18,808 bases of DNA from assembly GCA_043820045.1 (NCBI GenBank), contig JBDREF010000096.1, positions 1-18,808 of the forward strand. The letters are read 5' to 3'. The stretch is from JBDREF01 sp043820045. Its GTDB lineage: Bacteria > Planctomycetota > Phycisphaerae > Sedimentisphaerales > Anaerobacaceae. Made by a program: the position numbers and the translations under genes. The notes beneath the pieces were generated by a model, which was given only the letters and a program-made list of their open reading frames with translations, did no database searches and was not told the origin of the DNA. Shown here in pieces: positions 1-7,613 of this stretch (position 1 is its first letter; each line of letters opens with the position of its first letter).

Positions 1-1218
1 CTTGACTGGCGTTACCGTACGGTGGCCCATCATTTCGCCGACAACGGCTATCTCACCGGCCTAATCGGCAAGATGCACTTCGTCGATGCTCACAACCACG
101 GCTTTGAGTACTACATGTCCATCAATGACTGGCTGATGTACCTTGGCCCGAAGGTGCAGCACTACGCCAACGAGATTGCCAATCATCCACTGGGGCCGAA
201 TTTTTTCAAGACCGTGGATGACAGTGGAGCCGGTCTGCCCGACATAGACGGCTTGTGGCCCAAAGGCAGCCCGTGGGTCGGCCACGTCGAGCAATGGAAC
301 TTCGACAATATGGCTTCCCGCCTCGAACCGGAAGACCACCTGGATATGTTCATTGCCCGCGAATCGGCAAAGTTCATAAGCAGATATCGCCGCCAGCCGT
401 TTTTCCTGATTGCCAGTTTTATGAAACCGCATTCGCCTTTCTATCCACCGAGGCAATGGGCGGATAAGTATCCCGTTGAGAAGATGACGCTGCCGGAGGT
501 TGGCGACATTTCCAGATACCCCCAACACATCCAGCGGCGCATAAGGAATATGGCGGCGATGGAGGAAAAGCGCCGGCGTGCCCACCGCGCCGGCTATCTT
601 GGCAATCTCGCCTTCGTTGATACGTGCGTCGGATATGTGTACGAGGCGCTGGAGAAAGAGGGGCTGCTCGATAATACGATTGTTGTATATACGGCCGACC
701 ACGGGGAGATGGACGGCGACCACGGGCTCTTCCAGAAGTTCTGTCTGTTCGAGCCCTCGGTTCGGACGCCGTTGATAGTCAGCTATCCGAAACATCTTCC
801 GCGGAACAAGGTAACGGAAGCTTTGACTGAGTACATCGGCCTGTACCCGACATTGAGCGAGCTGGCCGGTCTCGAGCCGCCGAAGAAGACGACACGGCTC
901 GACATACCCGGCGCACCTCAGCGTATGGATGCAGTCAGCTTCGCCGATGTATTGCGTAACCCGGACATAGAGGGACCGTCCGCCGCGTTCAGCGAGTACA
1001 ATCTGAGAACGTCGATTTGTGAGTATATGGTCCGCACTCGGCGCTACAAGTATATCTTCAATCACGGCTCGACCCACGAGCTGTACGACCACGAAGCCGA
1101 CCCGGGTGAATTTGTCAACCGCATCGACGACCCGACCCTTAAAAAAGTGCGCGACCAGTTGCGCGACCGGCTCTTTGCCTGGTATAATCCGGAAAAGAAT
1201 CCTTACAGACCAGCCTGA
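1..1218 (+). CDS. Sulfatase (arylsulfatase family), 5' end cut by the window
   Basis: The frame is open from base 1, so this is the C-terminal 405 residues of a longer protein; the GTG at 22 is internal. Visible family features are Gly-Lys-Met-His-Phe near the start, the substrate-pocket motif KPHSPF about one third along, and the metal-site segment YTADHGEMDGDHG around two thirds, followed by the usual Thr-Pro-Leu-Ile-Val. The catalytic Cys/Ser-X-Pro-X-Arg motif, which is converted to formylglycine, should lie about 50-80 residues upstream, outside the window, so activity cannot be judged. Members hydrolyse sulfate esters, in Planctomycetota typically on sulfated polysaccharides, and are usually exported; the signal peptide is not visible. 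The substrate cannot be told. About 54 bases separate it from the next gene on the same strand with no terminator, so cotranscription is possible, though the functions do not match. Confidence 0.93.
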   Translation, partial: LDWRYRTVAHHFADNGYLTGLIGKMHFVDAHNHGFEYYMSINDWLMYLGPKVQHYANEIANHPLGPNFFKTVDDSGAGLPDIDGLWPKGSPWVGHVEQWNFDNMASRLEPEDHLDMFIARESAKFISRYRRQPFFLIASFMKPHSPFYPPRQWADKYPVEKMTLPEVGDISRYPQHIQRRIRNMAAMEEKRRRAHRAGYLGNLAFVDTCVGYVYEALEKEGLLDNTIVVYTADHGEMDGDHGLFQKFCLFEPSVRTPLIVSYPKHLPRNKVTEALTEYIGLYPTLSELAGLEPPKKTTRLDIPGAPQRMDAVSFADVLRNPDIEGPSAAFSEYNLRTSICEYMVRTRRYKYIFNHGSTHELYDHEADPGEFVNRIDDPTLKKVRDQLRDRLFAWYNPEKNPYRPA

Positions 1219-1272
1219 AGTTTCCGAATATGTTTTGCAGTACGCATTGTAAGAGAACAAGGAGCTATGATA

Positions 1273-2655
1273 ATGTCAGAGAGTTTTGATGTTGTAGTAA
1301 TCGGCAGCGGGCCCGGTGGTTACGCCGCTGCAATAAGATGTGCACAGAGGGGCGCCTCCGTGGCAGTAGTGGAGAAGGACCTTATCGGCGGAACGTGCCT
1401 TAATCGTGGCTGTATTCCTTCGAAGACTTTGCTGGCCTCGGCCCACACGCTGCTTCTGATAAAACATGCGGCGATGATGGGCGTTGACGTGGCGTCGGCC
1501 GCTCCGAATTGGCCGAAGATCCAGGCCAGAAAAGACGCCGTAGTGGCGGGCTTTCGCAAAGGCCTGACAGGATTAATCCAGAGCCACAAGGTGAAGATTA
1601 TCCAGGGCCGCGGCGTGGTTACTGCGCCGAATCGAATCAGAATCGAAGCGGAGGCAGGCCCTACGGAAATTGAAACGAAGAAAATAATCCTGGCAACGGG
1701 TTCGCACCCGATACAGATTCCGACGATTCCCTTTGACGGCCAGACCGTCATCAGCAGCAAAGATGCGCTGAACTTGCAGCAGATACCGGCTTCAATGGTG
1801 ATCATAGGCGGCGGAGTCATCGGTTGTGAGATGGCCTGTGTCTATGCCGCAATGGGCACGAAGGTGACAATCGTAGAAGCGTTGTCCCGGCTGATACCGA
1901 TGGAGGACGAGTGGGTCGGGCGGCTCATGGAACGCGAATTCAAAAAGCTCGGCATTGATTCCATGACCGGGCGGAAAGTGACGTCCGTCGAAAAGCTCGG
2001 CGGTACGGCGAAAGTCGTCCTGGAAGGCGGGCAGACGGTCGATGCGGAAAAGGTGCTTGTTTCGGTAGGAAGAAGGGCCGTTGTCGATAAAGAAACCGTT
2101 GAGGCTCTCAATCTTCAGATGAACGGCCCTGCAATTGCGGTCAACAAGAAGTTGGAAACCAATGTTCCCGGCGTATATGCCATTGGCGACGCCGTCGGTA
2201 CGACGTATCTGGCTCATGGAGCCTTCGCTGAGGCCGAAGTGGCGGCGGTCAACGCCACGGGGGGCAATGAAGAAATCGCCGACTACTCACTTATACCGCG
2301 GGCGGTTTATACGTTCCCGGAGATTGCGTCCGTCGGCAAGACCGAAGAAGCCTGTAGTTCTGAAGGACTTGACGTCTCCGTCGGAAGGTCGTTCTTCAAG
2401 GCCAACGGCCGCAGCACCGCGCACAACGAGACGGTCGGCGAGATAAGGGTCGTAAGGGACAACTCTACGAACAAAATCGTCGGCGTTGTGATGGTTGGCG
2501 CAATCGTAACCGAATTGATAGGTGCGGCCAGAACGCTCATAGGCAGCACGGAGAAAATCACCGATATAAGCTTCCCGCACCCGACGGTCTCGGAGGTGCT
2601 CAAGGAAGCCACCGAGGACGCCTTCGGCCTGAGTCTGCACAACCCACCCCGATGA
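1273..2655 (+). CDS. lpdA: Dihydrolipoyl dehydrogenase (E3)
   Basis: FAD-dependent enzyme that reoxidises dihydrolipoyl groups with NAD+ in 2-oxoacid dehydrogenase or glycine cleavage complexes. Counting from an upstream ATG at 1267, one sees the N-terminal FAD Rossmann motif GSGPGG (residues 13-18), the redox-active disulfide in GGTCLNRGCIPSK (Cys44 and Cys49), a second dinucleotide fold GGGVIGCEMA for NAD, the FAD segment around AIGDAVG, and the dimer-interface His-Glu pair in HPTVSE (His438, Glu443). Length of about 460 residues is normal. I place the start at the ATG at 1273, because the ribosome site AAGGAG (1259-1264) lies 8 bases from it but only 2 bases from the ATG at 1267. No E1 or E2 subunit is nearby, so the complex it serves is not shown. 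A strong terminator follows. Confidence 0.96.
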   Translation: MSESFDVVVIGSGPGGYAAAIRCAQRGASVAVVEKDLIGGTCLNRGCIPSKTLLASAHTLLLIKHAAMMGVDVASAAPNWPKIQARKDAVVAGFRKGLTGLIQSHKVKIIQGRGVVTAPNRIRIEAEAGPTEIETKKIILATGSHPIQIPTIPFDGQTVISSKDALNLQQIPASMVIIGGGVIGCEMACVYAAMGTKVTIVEALSRLIPMEDEWVGRLMEREFKKLGIDSMTGRKVTSVEKLGGTAKVVLEGGQTVDAEKVLVSVGRRAVVDKETVEALNLQMNGPAIAVNKKLETNVPGVYAIGDAVGTTYLAHGAFAEAEVAAVNATGGNEEIADYSLIPRAVYTFPEIASVGKTEEACSSEGLDVSVGRSFFKANGRSTAHNETVGEIRVVRDNSTNKIVGVVMVGAIVTELIGAARTLIGSTEKITDISFPHPTVSEVLKEATEDAFGLSLHNPPR

Positions 2656-2664
2656 AACCGCTTG

Positions 2665-2704
2665 GCCCCCGGGCTTGTCCTGGGGGCTATTCTTTCGATT
2701 TTTC
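2665..2704 (+). terminator. Intrinsic terminator after lpdA
   Basis: A 9-bp GC-rich stem (2665-2673 with 2679-2687, one G-T wobble) closes a five-base loop and is followed by a T-rich tract with a run of five T at 2699-2703. It begins 9 bases after the lpdA stop and separates lpdA from the ECF operon downstream. Confidence 0.85.
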
Positions 2705-2749
2705 AATCTCCTCCGGATTTTTTTGTAAGTTTTCGTCGCATTGCCGGTC

Positions 2750-2755
2750 TAATAT
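2750..2755 (+). promoter_or_regulatory. Candidate -10 element of the ECF operon (possible leaderless start)
   Basis: TAATAT lies 7 bases before the ATG at 2763, so transcription would start at or next to the start codon. There is no ribosome-binding site before this ATG. No convincing sigma-70 -35 box sits at the right distance; the GTCTAA that overlaps the element could instead be the -10 of an ECF-type promoter. Inferred from spacing only. Confidence 0.35.
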
Positions 2756-2762
2756 TGTAGCC

Positions 2763-3321
2763 ATGGCCGAGATGATTGATGATCAACTTCTGGTCGAACA
2801 ATTCAGCCGGGGCGACAAGGCCGCTTTTGAGACAATTGTCGGGCGATACTCGGCTGATGTCGCGGCTTTGGCTAATCGGCTGCTTGGCTGGCCCGGCGAA
2901 GTCGAGGATGTGACGCAGGACATTTTCTTCGCGGCGTTTCTCGGCCTGAGAAGTTTTCGCGGTCAATGCAGCCTGAAGACTTGGCTCTTTACCATAACTA
3001 TAAACAAGTGCCGCAGCTATCGATACAGGCGAATGCTGCGCCGGCGGCAGCTTTCATGGGCCGCTGACAAAGCTCCTTCGCCATCGGTTCGCACGGTCAC
3101 TGACAACCCGATGGACGCGGAAACGTTCGACTCTGTTCGTCGCGTCATAGCTGCAATGCCGGCCAAATATCGTGAGCCGGTCGTACTGAGATACCTGCAG
3201 GAGCTTCCAGCAGACCAAATCAGCCAAATCCTCGGGCATATCTCGGAACACACTGAATGTACGACTGAGCCGAGCCAGAAAGCGTTTGCAGCAGGATCTG
3301 GCTGAACTAATGGAGCGATAA
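2763..3321 (+). CDS. ECF RNA polymerase sigma factor, frameshifted near the 3' end
   Basis: Sigma-70 family, extracytoplasmic-function type. Region 2 is seen from AFETIVGRYS through VEDVTQDIFFAAF to the GQCSLKTWLFTI segment (about residues 20-85), and region 4 starts at AAMPAKYREPVVLRYLQELP. In the uninterrupted frame the protein reads into a non-homologous tail and stops at 3305. Dropping one G from the GGG at 3234-3236 gives ILG followed by ISRNTLNVRLSRARKRL, a textbook region 4.2 helix-turn-helix, and a stop at 3319-3321, for 185 residues. The restored stop leaves 3 bases before the next ATG, whose ribosome site (GGAG, 3312-3315) lies inside this gene, fitting translational coupling. The start is the ATG at 2763, since upstream sequence belongs to the terminator. 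As written, the DNA-binding half of region 4 is lost. Confidence 0.88.
3234..3236 (+). other. Frameshift site 1 (GGG, one base too many)
   Basis: Removing one G restores sigma region 4.2 and the natural stop at 3321. Placement within the run is by best protein fit. Confidence 0.75.
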
Positions 3322-3324
3322 ATT

Positions 3325-3880
3325 ATGAGAGAAGACAGTATCAGGGATTTGCTTTGCAACGCCGATCAAGCAGCGGGACCGCCTGCTCGAACCCGTGTGG
3401 ATACCTCCGCTATTCGCCGCCGGGCCAATCGCAGACGTTTCACAAGTGCCCCCTGTCGCCGCGGCTGCTGTGCTCATAGTCGCTCTTGGAATTTGGAGTC
3501 TCACGATAAAGACCGCTGAAACAAGGCACGAACGGGAGAGAATCGTCGCTCTCGAAGCTCAGATCGAGCAGCTCCAAGTGAGGACTGATGCCACGCTGAA
3601 GTTAATCCACGAGGTGCTCGAAGACGAGCGAAGACACCGCAGGCTTGATGAACTCCAAGCCGAGCTTGCGAGCATCCCTGATCCTGTTGAAGAAGTCGGC
3701 AGACAGGTTGACAAGACCGCCTTCATCCTCGTTTATCAAGCCGACCGTTTGTATCGCGAGTTGAACCAGACAGAATCGGCCGTAGAGGCTTACAATCGGG
3801 TCATAGAACTTTTCCCGGAAAACCAGTGGGCCAATGTTGCCCGGCAGCGATTGTCAGAAATCGAAAAGACAAGAATCTGA
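3325..3880 (+). CDS. Probable sigma regulator: single-pass membrane coiled-coil/TPR-like protein, frameshifted
   Basis: I do not recognise a named family. The N-terminal frame from ATG 3325 gives about 43 basic residues (MREDSIRDLL...RRRANRRRF) and then turns to nonsense, ending at 3519. The next frame holds the rest up to 3880. Deleting one C from the CCCCC at 3449-3453 joins them into 184 residues: a cytoplasmic basic segment, one membrane helix PVAAAAVLIVALGIWS (about residues 44-60), a coiled coil rich in Glu, Arg and Gln, and a C-terminal TPR-like unit (YRELNQTESAVEAYNRVIELFPEN). Position directly after an ECF sigma, and the short cytoplasmic arm plus one helix, suggest an anti-sigma or sigma-linked signal transducer; there is no zinc-binding His/Cys motif. 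The gene follows the sigma by 3 bases and precedes the exported protein by 27. Confidence 0.72.
3449..3453 (+). other. Frameshift site 2 (CCCCC, one base too many)
   Basis: With four Cs the basic N-terminus reads straight into the membrane helix (Thr-Ser-Ala-Pro-Val-Ala-Ala-Ala-Ala). With five it becomes a Cys/Arg-rich tail ending at 3519. Confidence 0.7.
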
Positions 3881-3907
3881 TGAATCAATTTCTTAAGGAG
3901 ATTCAAG

Positions 3908-4501
3908 ATGGAAAACACAAAACGCATTGTCGTCCTGCTGATACTGAGCTTCTTAACAGTAGGGCCGGCGCAATCAGCAGAAAAACCGGCAAGGCGAATC
4001 TCAAACACTCGTACCGCAAGCTGTCTGGTCAAGATAACGTGTGATCCGGCAATCATGCCGCTTAGTTTGGACACTATCGATTATTTGCTGCGCAGCTCCG
4101 GCGTCGGAGGAAAAGCCGTTCGTGAAGTGCTTGATTCATCGACAATTTGGATTGAAGATCTTTTCAGTGTTGAGTACGTGCAATCATCCACTTCCGATGC
4201 AAGTCCGCCGAGGTGGGGATCGCCAGGGATCCCGACAGCACTGGCAGAGTCTATGGATGAAATGCCCGCTTATGAAAACGAGATGATGGAGACACGGCCA
4301 GGGCGAACTTACACGGACCGACGAGGGCGTTCTTCTTCGATCTTGGGGCGAAGGCCTTCATTTTCCGAAACGCGTTCACCTTATAGTACGGACCTTGTGC
4401 GCAGGACAGAACCTGCAGGATCCGGTTCATCACCTGCGTTATCTGCGAGTTCTGCGGACGAGCAGTCCAATCTCTTCAGCCTAAGCGTACCTGCCCGATG
4501 A
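3908..4501 (+). CDS. Exported STN/coiled-coil protein of the ECF operon, 5' part (frameshifted)
   Basis: First part of what is best read as one 652-residue gene running to 5867. Start ATG 3908 has AAGGAG (3895-3900) 7 bases upstream. It begins with a signal peptide (MENTKRIVVLLILSFLTVGPAQSA, likely cut after the last Ala), then a short ordered region with ITCDPAIMPLSLDTIDYLL, then a low-complexity segment rich in Ser, Arg, Thr and Pro. The frame closes at 4499-4501. The following frame is blocked by a TAA at 4482-4484, so the shift must lie between about 4485 and 4501; deleting one C of the CCC at 4494-4496 joins FSLSVP to ADEVKPAAGEF. If the frame really is broken, this piece alone would be a 197-residue exported protein without the STN domain. 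Function unknown. Confidence 0.7.
   Translation: MENTKRIVVLLILSFLTVGPAQSAEKPARRISNTRTASCLVKITCDPAIMPLSLDTIDYLLRSSGVGGKAVREVLDSSTIWIEDLFSVEYVQSSTSDASPPRWGSPGIPTALAESMDEMPAYENEMMETRPGRTYTDRRGRSSSILGRRPSFSETRSPYSTDLVRRTEPAGSGSSPALSASSADEQSNLFSLSVPAR
4494..4496 (+). other. Frameshift site 3 (CCC, one base too many)
   Basis: The two overlapping open frames bracket the shift within about 17 bases (4485-4501); losing one C fuses them. This is the best localised of the three sites. Confidence 0.75.
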
Positions 4502-4526
4502 GGTCAAACCGGCCGCCGGAGAGTTT

Positions 4527-5867
4527 ATGAACGCCCTCGTTGACAACTTGCGTCAATCGCTGATGGAGGCTTACAGGACTTACGAAAAAGACCTTCAAAT
4601 ACAGCTTCAATCTGCTGAGGAACAGCGTGGTCGGGCCCAGTCGCAGCTCGAAAGAGTGATGGAACAAGCCGCGACAGCGGCACCGGTTCCGGTGTTCAAA
4701 CAGAATCCGGCTGATGCAGCGGTGAATGAACGCCTGGAGACACTTGTTGACCTTTCGGATTTGAACACTGCAATGTCATTTGCCGATGTGATAACAAGAT
4801 TGAAGGAATCAGTGGATCCTCCATTGCAGATTCAGCCTAATTGGAAAGATTTGCTGGAAAATGCCGATGTTGAGGAGACAACTCCGCCCGGTATGGATCC
4901 GCTTACGGGTATCAAGCTCCGCAAGGCGTTGGAGATTCTGTTGGCGGGAGTTTCGAGCGACTCTTCAGAGCTCGGTTATGTTGTGGATGGTGGGGTTGTT
5001 CTTATCGCAACAGAGGGATCACTGCCCAAAAGGATGGTGACAGTCGTCTATGAAATACCTGCTTGTGTTCAGTCGGCAGGGAACAACAGAGAATTGGCTA
5101 AGGTGATACAGGAGAGTATTGAGCCAGAGAGTTGGGACGATATCTCCGGTATGGGAGAGGGCACTATCAGGATATATATGGGCAGGAAGCTGGCCATTCG
5201 CCAGAGTCCTGAGATTCATCAAAAAATCGCAGAGTTTCTGCAATCTATGACCAGAGATATCCCGGTAAGTACTCCTGTGGATATCCCCTCGGAAATACTC
5301 CTTGGCGAGAAGCAGGAGTTGCTCCGCAAAAAGCTAAGTAACGAAATGGACGTCGCCCGCCTGCGGGCAAGCCAATCGGCCATTGAGGAGCAAATCACCG
5401 GGATAAAGAGCCAGATAGAGGCAGCTCTGGAAAGCGACTCTGTTACCACTGAATTACAGCAATTGGTTCAAATGCAGGCCGACCAGCTTGCCGCTGTGGA
5501 AAAACAACGTCAAGAAAGCAGGCTTGCAGAAATGAAACAAAATCTGGCCAGAGCCAAAATAGAACTGGCACAACGCCGTGAGCAGTTGAGCAAGTCCGCA
5601 GGCGGCGACCAACTGGTCAAATTGAACAATTTATTAGCCGATATAACGATAGAGTTCGCCGAGAAAACGGCTGAGCTTCAAGTACTCAGTAATCAGTTTG
5701 ACCAGACCCAGCAGCAACTTGCAGCCGCTACCGTACTTGATCCTCAAGTCTCACGAATACGCTGGGCAACACGAGCTTTCGAGATTGCAGACCAACGTGT
5801 GATTGATTTAAATATACATTCAATCAATTTGCGGGCACCTGTGGTATCGGTCATAGGTGTGGAGTGA
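4527..5867 (+). CDS. Exported STN/coiled-coil protein of the ECF operon, 3' part
   Basis: The 446 residues from ATG 4527; the frame is open and protein-like from about 4485, so this is probably the continuation of the gene starting at 3908 rather than a separate start, although a GGAG 5 bases before the ATG could allow one. Layout: a Gln/Glu-rich coiled coil (residues about 8-48), a compact alpha/beta stretch (about 70-175) with LDLSDLNTAMSF-like and LRKALEILLAG then LGYVVDGGVVLIAT segments, resembling the secretin/TonB short N-terminal (STN) fold, a second alpha/beta unit around YEIPACVQ to IRIYMGRKLAI, a long coiled coil (about 260-405), and a conserved-looking C-terminus INLRAPVVSVIGVE. 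Probably envelope-located and tied to the ECF sigma as sensor or target. Exact role unknown. Confidence 0.75.
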   Translation: MNALVDNLRQSLMEAYRTYEKDLQIQLQSAEEQRGRAQSQLERVMEQAATAAPVPVFKQNPADAAVNERLETLVDLSDLNTAMSFADVITRLKESVDPPLQIQPNWKDLLENADVEETTPPGMDPLTGIKLRKALEILLAGVSSDSSELGYVVDGGVVLIATEGSLPKRMVTVVYEIPACVQSAGNNRELAKVIQESIEPESWDDISGMGEGTIRIYMGRKLAIRQSPEIHQKIAEFLQSMTRDIPVSTPVDIPSEILLGEKQELLRKKLSNEMDVARLRASQSAIEEQITGIKSQIEAALESDSVTTELQQLVQMQADQLAAVEKQRQESRLAEMKQNLARAKIELAQRREQLSKSAGGDQLVKLNNLLADITIEFAEKTAELQVLSNQFDQTQQQLAAATVLDPQVSRIRWATRAFEIADQRVIDLNIHSINLRAPVVSVIGVE

Positions 5868-5874
5868 TTAAACC

Positions 5875-5916
5875 TTAAAAAGAGCGGCGCCCGCTGATAT
5901 TATTAGGCGGGCGCCG
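5875..5916 (-). terminator. Intrinsic terminator of purH, shared with the converging operon
   Basis: A perfect 10-bp GC-rich inverted repeat (5885-5894 with 5907-5916) around a 12-base AT-rich loop lies between converging genes. On the minus strand the hairpin is followed by a five-T run (complement of 5877-5881), so it best serves purH. On the plus strand only a weak T-tract follows, so help for the ECF operon is possible but less clear. Confidence 0.85.
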
Positions 5917-5949
5917 GTGATAGTTTGATATTGTAAAGCCAATGCGTTA

Positions 5950-7560
5950 TTAATGTTTGAAGTGCCGTTTGCCGGTGAAGACCATTGCGATTCCGTGCTT
6001 ATCCGCGACGGCGATGACTTCATCGTCCTTCTTCGAGCCGCCCGGCTGTACGATGCAGGCCACGCCTGCCTTGGCGGCGTTTTCGACGTTGTCAGGGAAC
6101 GGGAAGAACGCATCGGATGCCATTGCGCAGCCCTTCGACTCGTCTCCGGCCCGTTTGAATGCAATCAGGCCCGACTCGACACGGTTCATCTGTCCGGCGC
6201 CCACGCCCAGGGCTTTTCTGTTCTTGACCAGCACGATGGTATTGCTCTTAGTGTGCTTGGCGACGAGCCATGCGATTCTCAAGTCCTCGAGCTGCTGCTT
6301 CGTGGGCTTGGTCTTGGTTGGGTATGTCAGCACATCGGGCTCCCAGCCGACCAGGTCGCGCTGCTGGAGCAACATCCCGCCGATGATGCAGCGGGCGTCA
6401 AACTCGCCGCGGTCGGTCTTGGCCCGGTCTATCGGTCCGGTTTCAACGAGTCGGACTCTGCTGCCCCAGGCCTTCAGCGTCCTGATTATCTCGACCGCGT
6501 CCTTATCAAATTCGGGCGCGATGATCACCTCGGCGAAGAACCCGCCGGCGCCGAGTGCTTTGCCGAATCGGCTGTACGATTCCATGATCGTCTGCGCCAA
6601 TTCGACGTTCACTTTTCTATTCAACGCTATGATGCAGCCGAACGCACTGATGACGTCGCCCTCGTAGGCCTTGCGGTATGCAACGCAGATGTCGTCATCG
6701 ACCGCACAGCCGCAGGGGTTGAGGTGCTTGACTACGACGGCCGCCGGTTCGGTGAATTCTTTCACCAACTCGAAGGCCGCGTTGGTATCCAGCAGGTTAT
6801 TGAAGCTTATGCCCGTGCCGCCGGCCTCCAGAGTGCCGCTGCTGACCGATGTCTCGCTGCTTGCCGAGAGTTTATAGAACGCTGCGTTTTGATGAGGATT
6901 CTCGCCGTATCGCAGCGACGATTCTTTCTTGAGTGCAATCGAAACTCTCTCGGGATACTCCACGCCGGCTTTGCCGTTAAGGTATTTCGATATGGCGGCG
7001 TCGTACGAGGCCGTCAGGCCGAATGCAATTCGCGCAAAATCGCTTCGCAGCTCTTCGCTCACGGCGCCGCTGTTCTTCTCCATCTCTTCGATTACCTTGT
7101 CGTACTGGTCGGGTTCCGTCACGACCGTCACGAACTTATGGTTCTTCGCAGCCGAGCGGAGCATGCTCGGTCCGCCTATGTCGATATTCTCAATCGCCTC
7201 GGCCAGCGTGCAATCAGGCTTGGCGATGGTCTGCTCGAACGGATAGAGATTCACACAGACCAAATCAATCGGCTCTATATCGTGCTGTTTCATCGCAGCC
7301 GTGTGCTCGGTCTTATCGCGCAGTCCCAACAATGCTCCGTGTATCTTAGGATGAAGCGTCTTAACCCTTCCATCCATCATCTCCGGGAAACCTGTTACGG
7401 ATTCAATTCCCGTGACGTCTATTCCCGCCTTGGCCAATTGCTTGGCCGTTCCACCCGTGCTGATTATTTCCACCCCCATCCCGCTGAGCTTCCGGGCAAA
7501 GTCAACAACGCCGCCTTTGTCAGAGACACTTATCAATGCTCTCTTAACTTTCACATCCAT
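5950..7560 (-). CDS. purH: Bifunctional AICAR formyltransferase / IMP cyclohydrolase
   Basis: Catalyses the last two steps of de novo IMP synthesis: formyl transfer from 10-formyl-tetrahydrofolate to AICAR, then ring closure. The N-terminal MGS-like cyclohydrolase domain shows KRALISVSDKGG, ISTGGTAKQL and VTGFPEMMDGRVKTLHP (residues about 6-71). The transformylase domain shows SLRYGENPHQ (215-224), the catalytic Lys-His in VVVKHLNPCG (Lys278-His279), and ends in GKRHFKH. Length 536 is slightly above the usual 510-530. The ATG at 7560 has AAGGAG 11 bases upstream. It follows the beta-propeller gene by 53 bases on the same strand with no terminator between, so it is probably the last gene of a three-gene transcript. 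It is a housekeeping enzyme with an intact frame and no sign of transfer. Confidence 0.97.
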   Translation of the reverse strand: MDVKVKRALISVSDKGGVVDFARKLSGMGVEIISTGGTAKQLAKAGIDVTGIESVTGFPEMMDGRVKTLHPKIHGALLGLRDKTEHTAAMKQHDIEPIDLVCVNLYPFEQTIAKPDCTLAEAIENIDIGGPSMLRSAAKNHKFVTVVTEPDQYDKVIEEMEKNSGAVSEELRSDFARIAFGLTASYDAAISKYLNGKAGVEYPERVSIALKKESSLRYGENPHQNAAFYKLSASSETSVSSGTLEAGGTGISFNNLLDTNAAFELVKEFTEPAAVVVKHLNPCGCAVDDDICVAYRKAYEGDVISAFGCIIALNRKVNVELAQTIMESYSRFGKALGAGGFFAEVIIAPEFDKDAVEIIRTLKAWGSRVRLVETGPIDRAKTDRGEFDARCIIGGMLLQQRDLVGWEPDVLTYPTKTKPTKQQLEDLRIAWLVAKHTKSNTIVLVKNRKALGVGAGQMNRVESGLIAFKRAGDESKGCAMASDAFFPFPDNVENAAKAGVACIVQPGGSKKDDEVIAVADKHGIAMVFTGKRHFKH

Positions 7561-7613
7561 TTGGACTTTTTCTCCTTCCTGCTGGTGAAGTAGTGTTGAC
7601 GAACGACTATTCT

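Noticed and set aside
61..1260. 399-codon open frame on the minus strand
   Set aside because: Antisense shadow of the sulfatase gene; its translation shows no family features and the plus-strand frame has clear sulfatase motifs.
5953..7593. 546-codon open frame on the plus strand
   Set aside because: It lies wholly antisense to purH, has no recognisable domains, and arises from the GC-biased third codon positions of purH.
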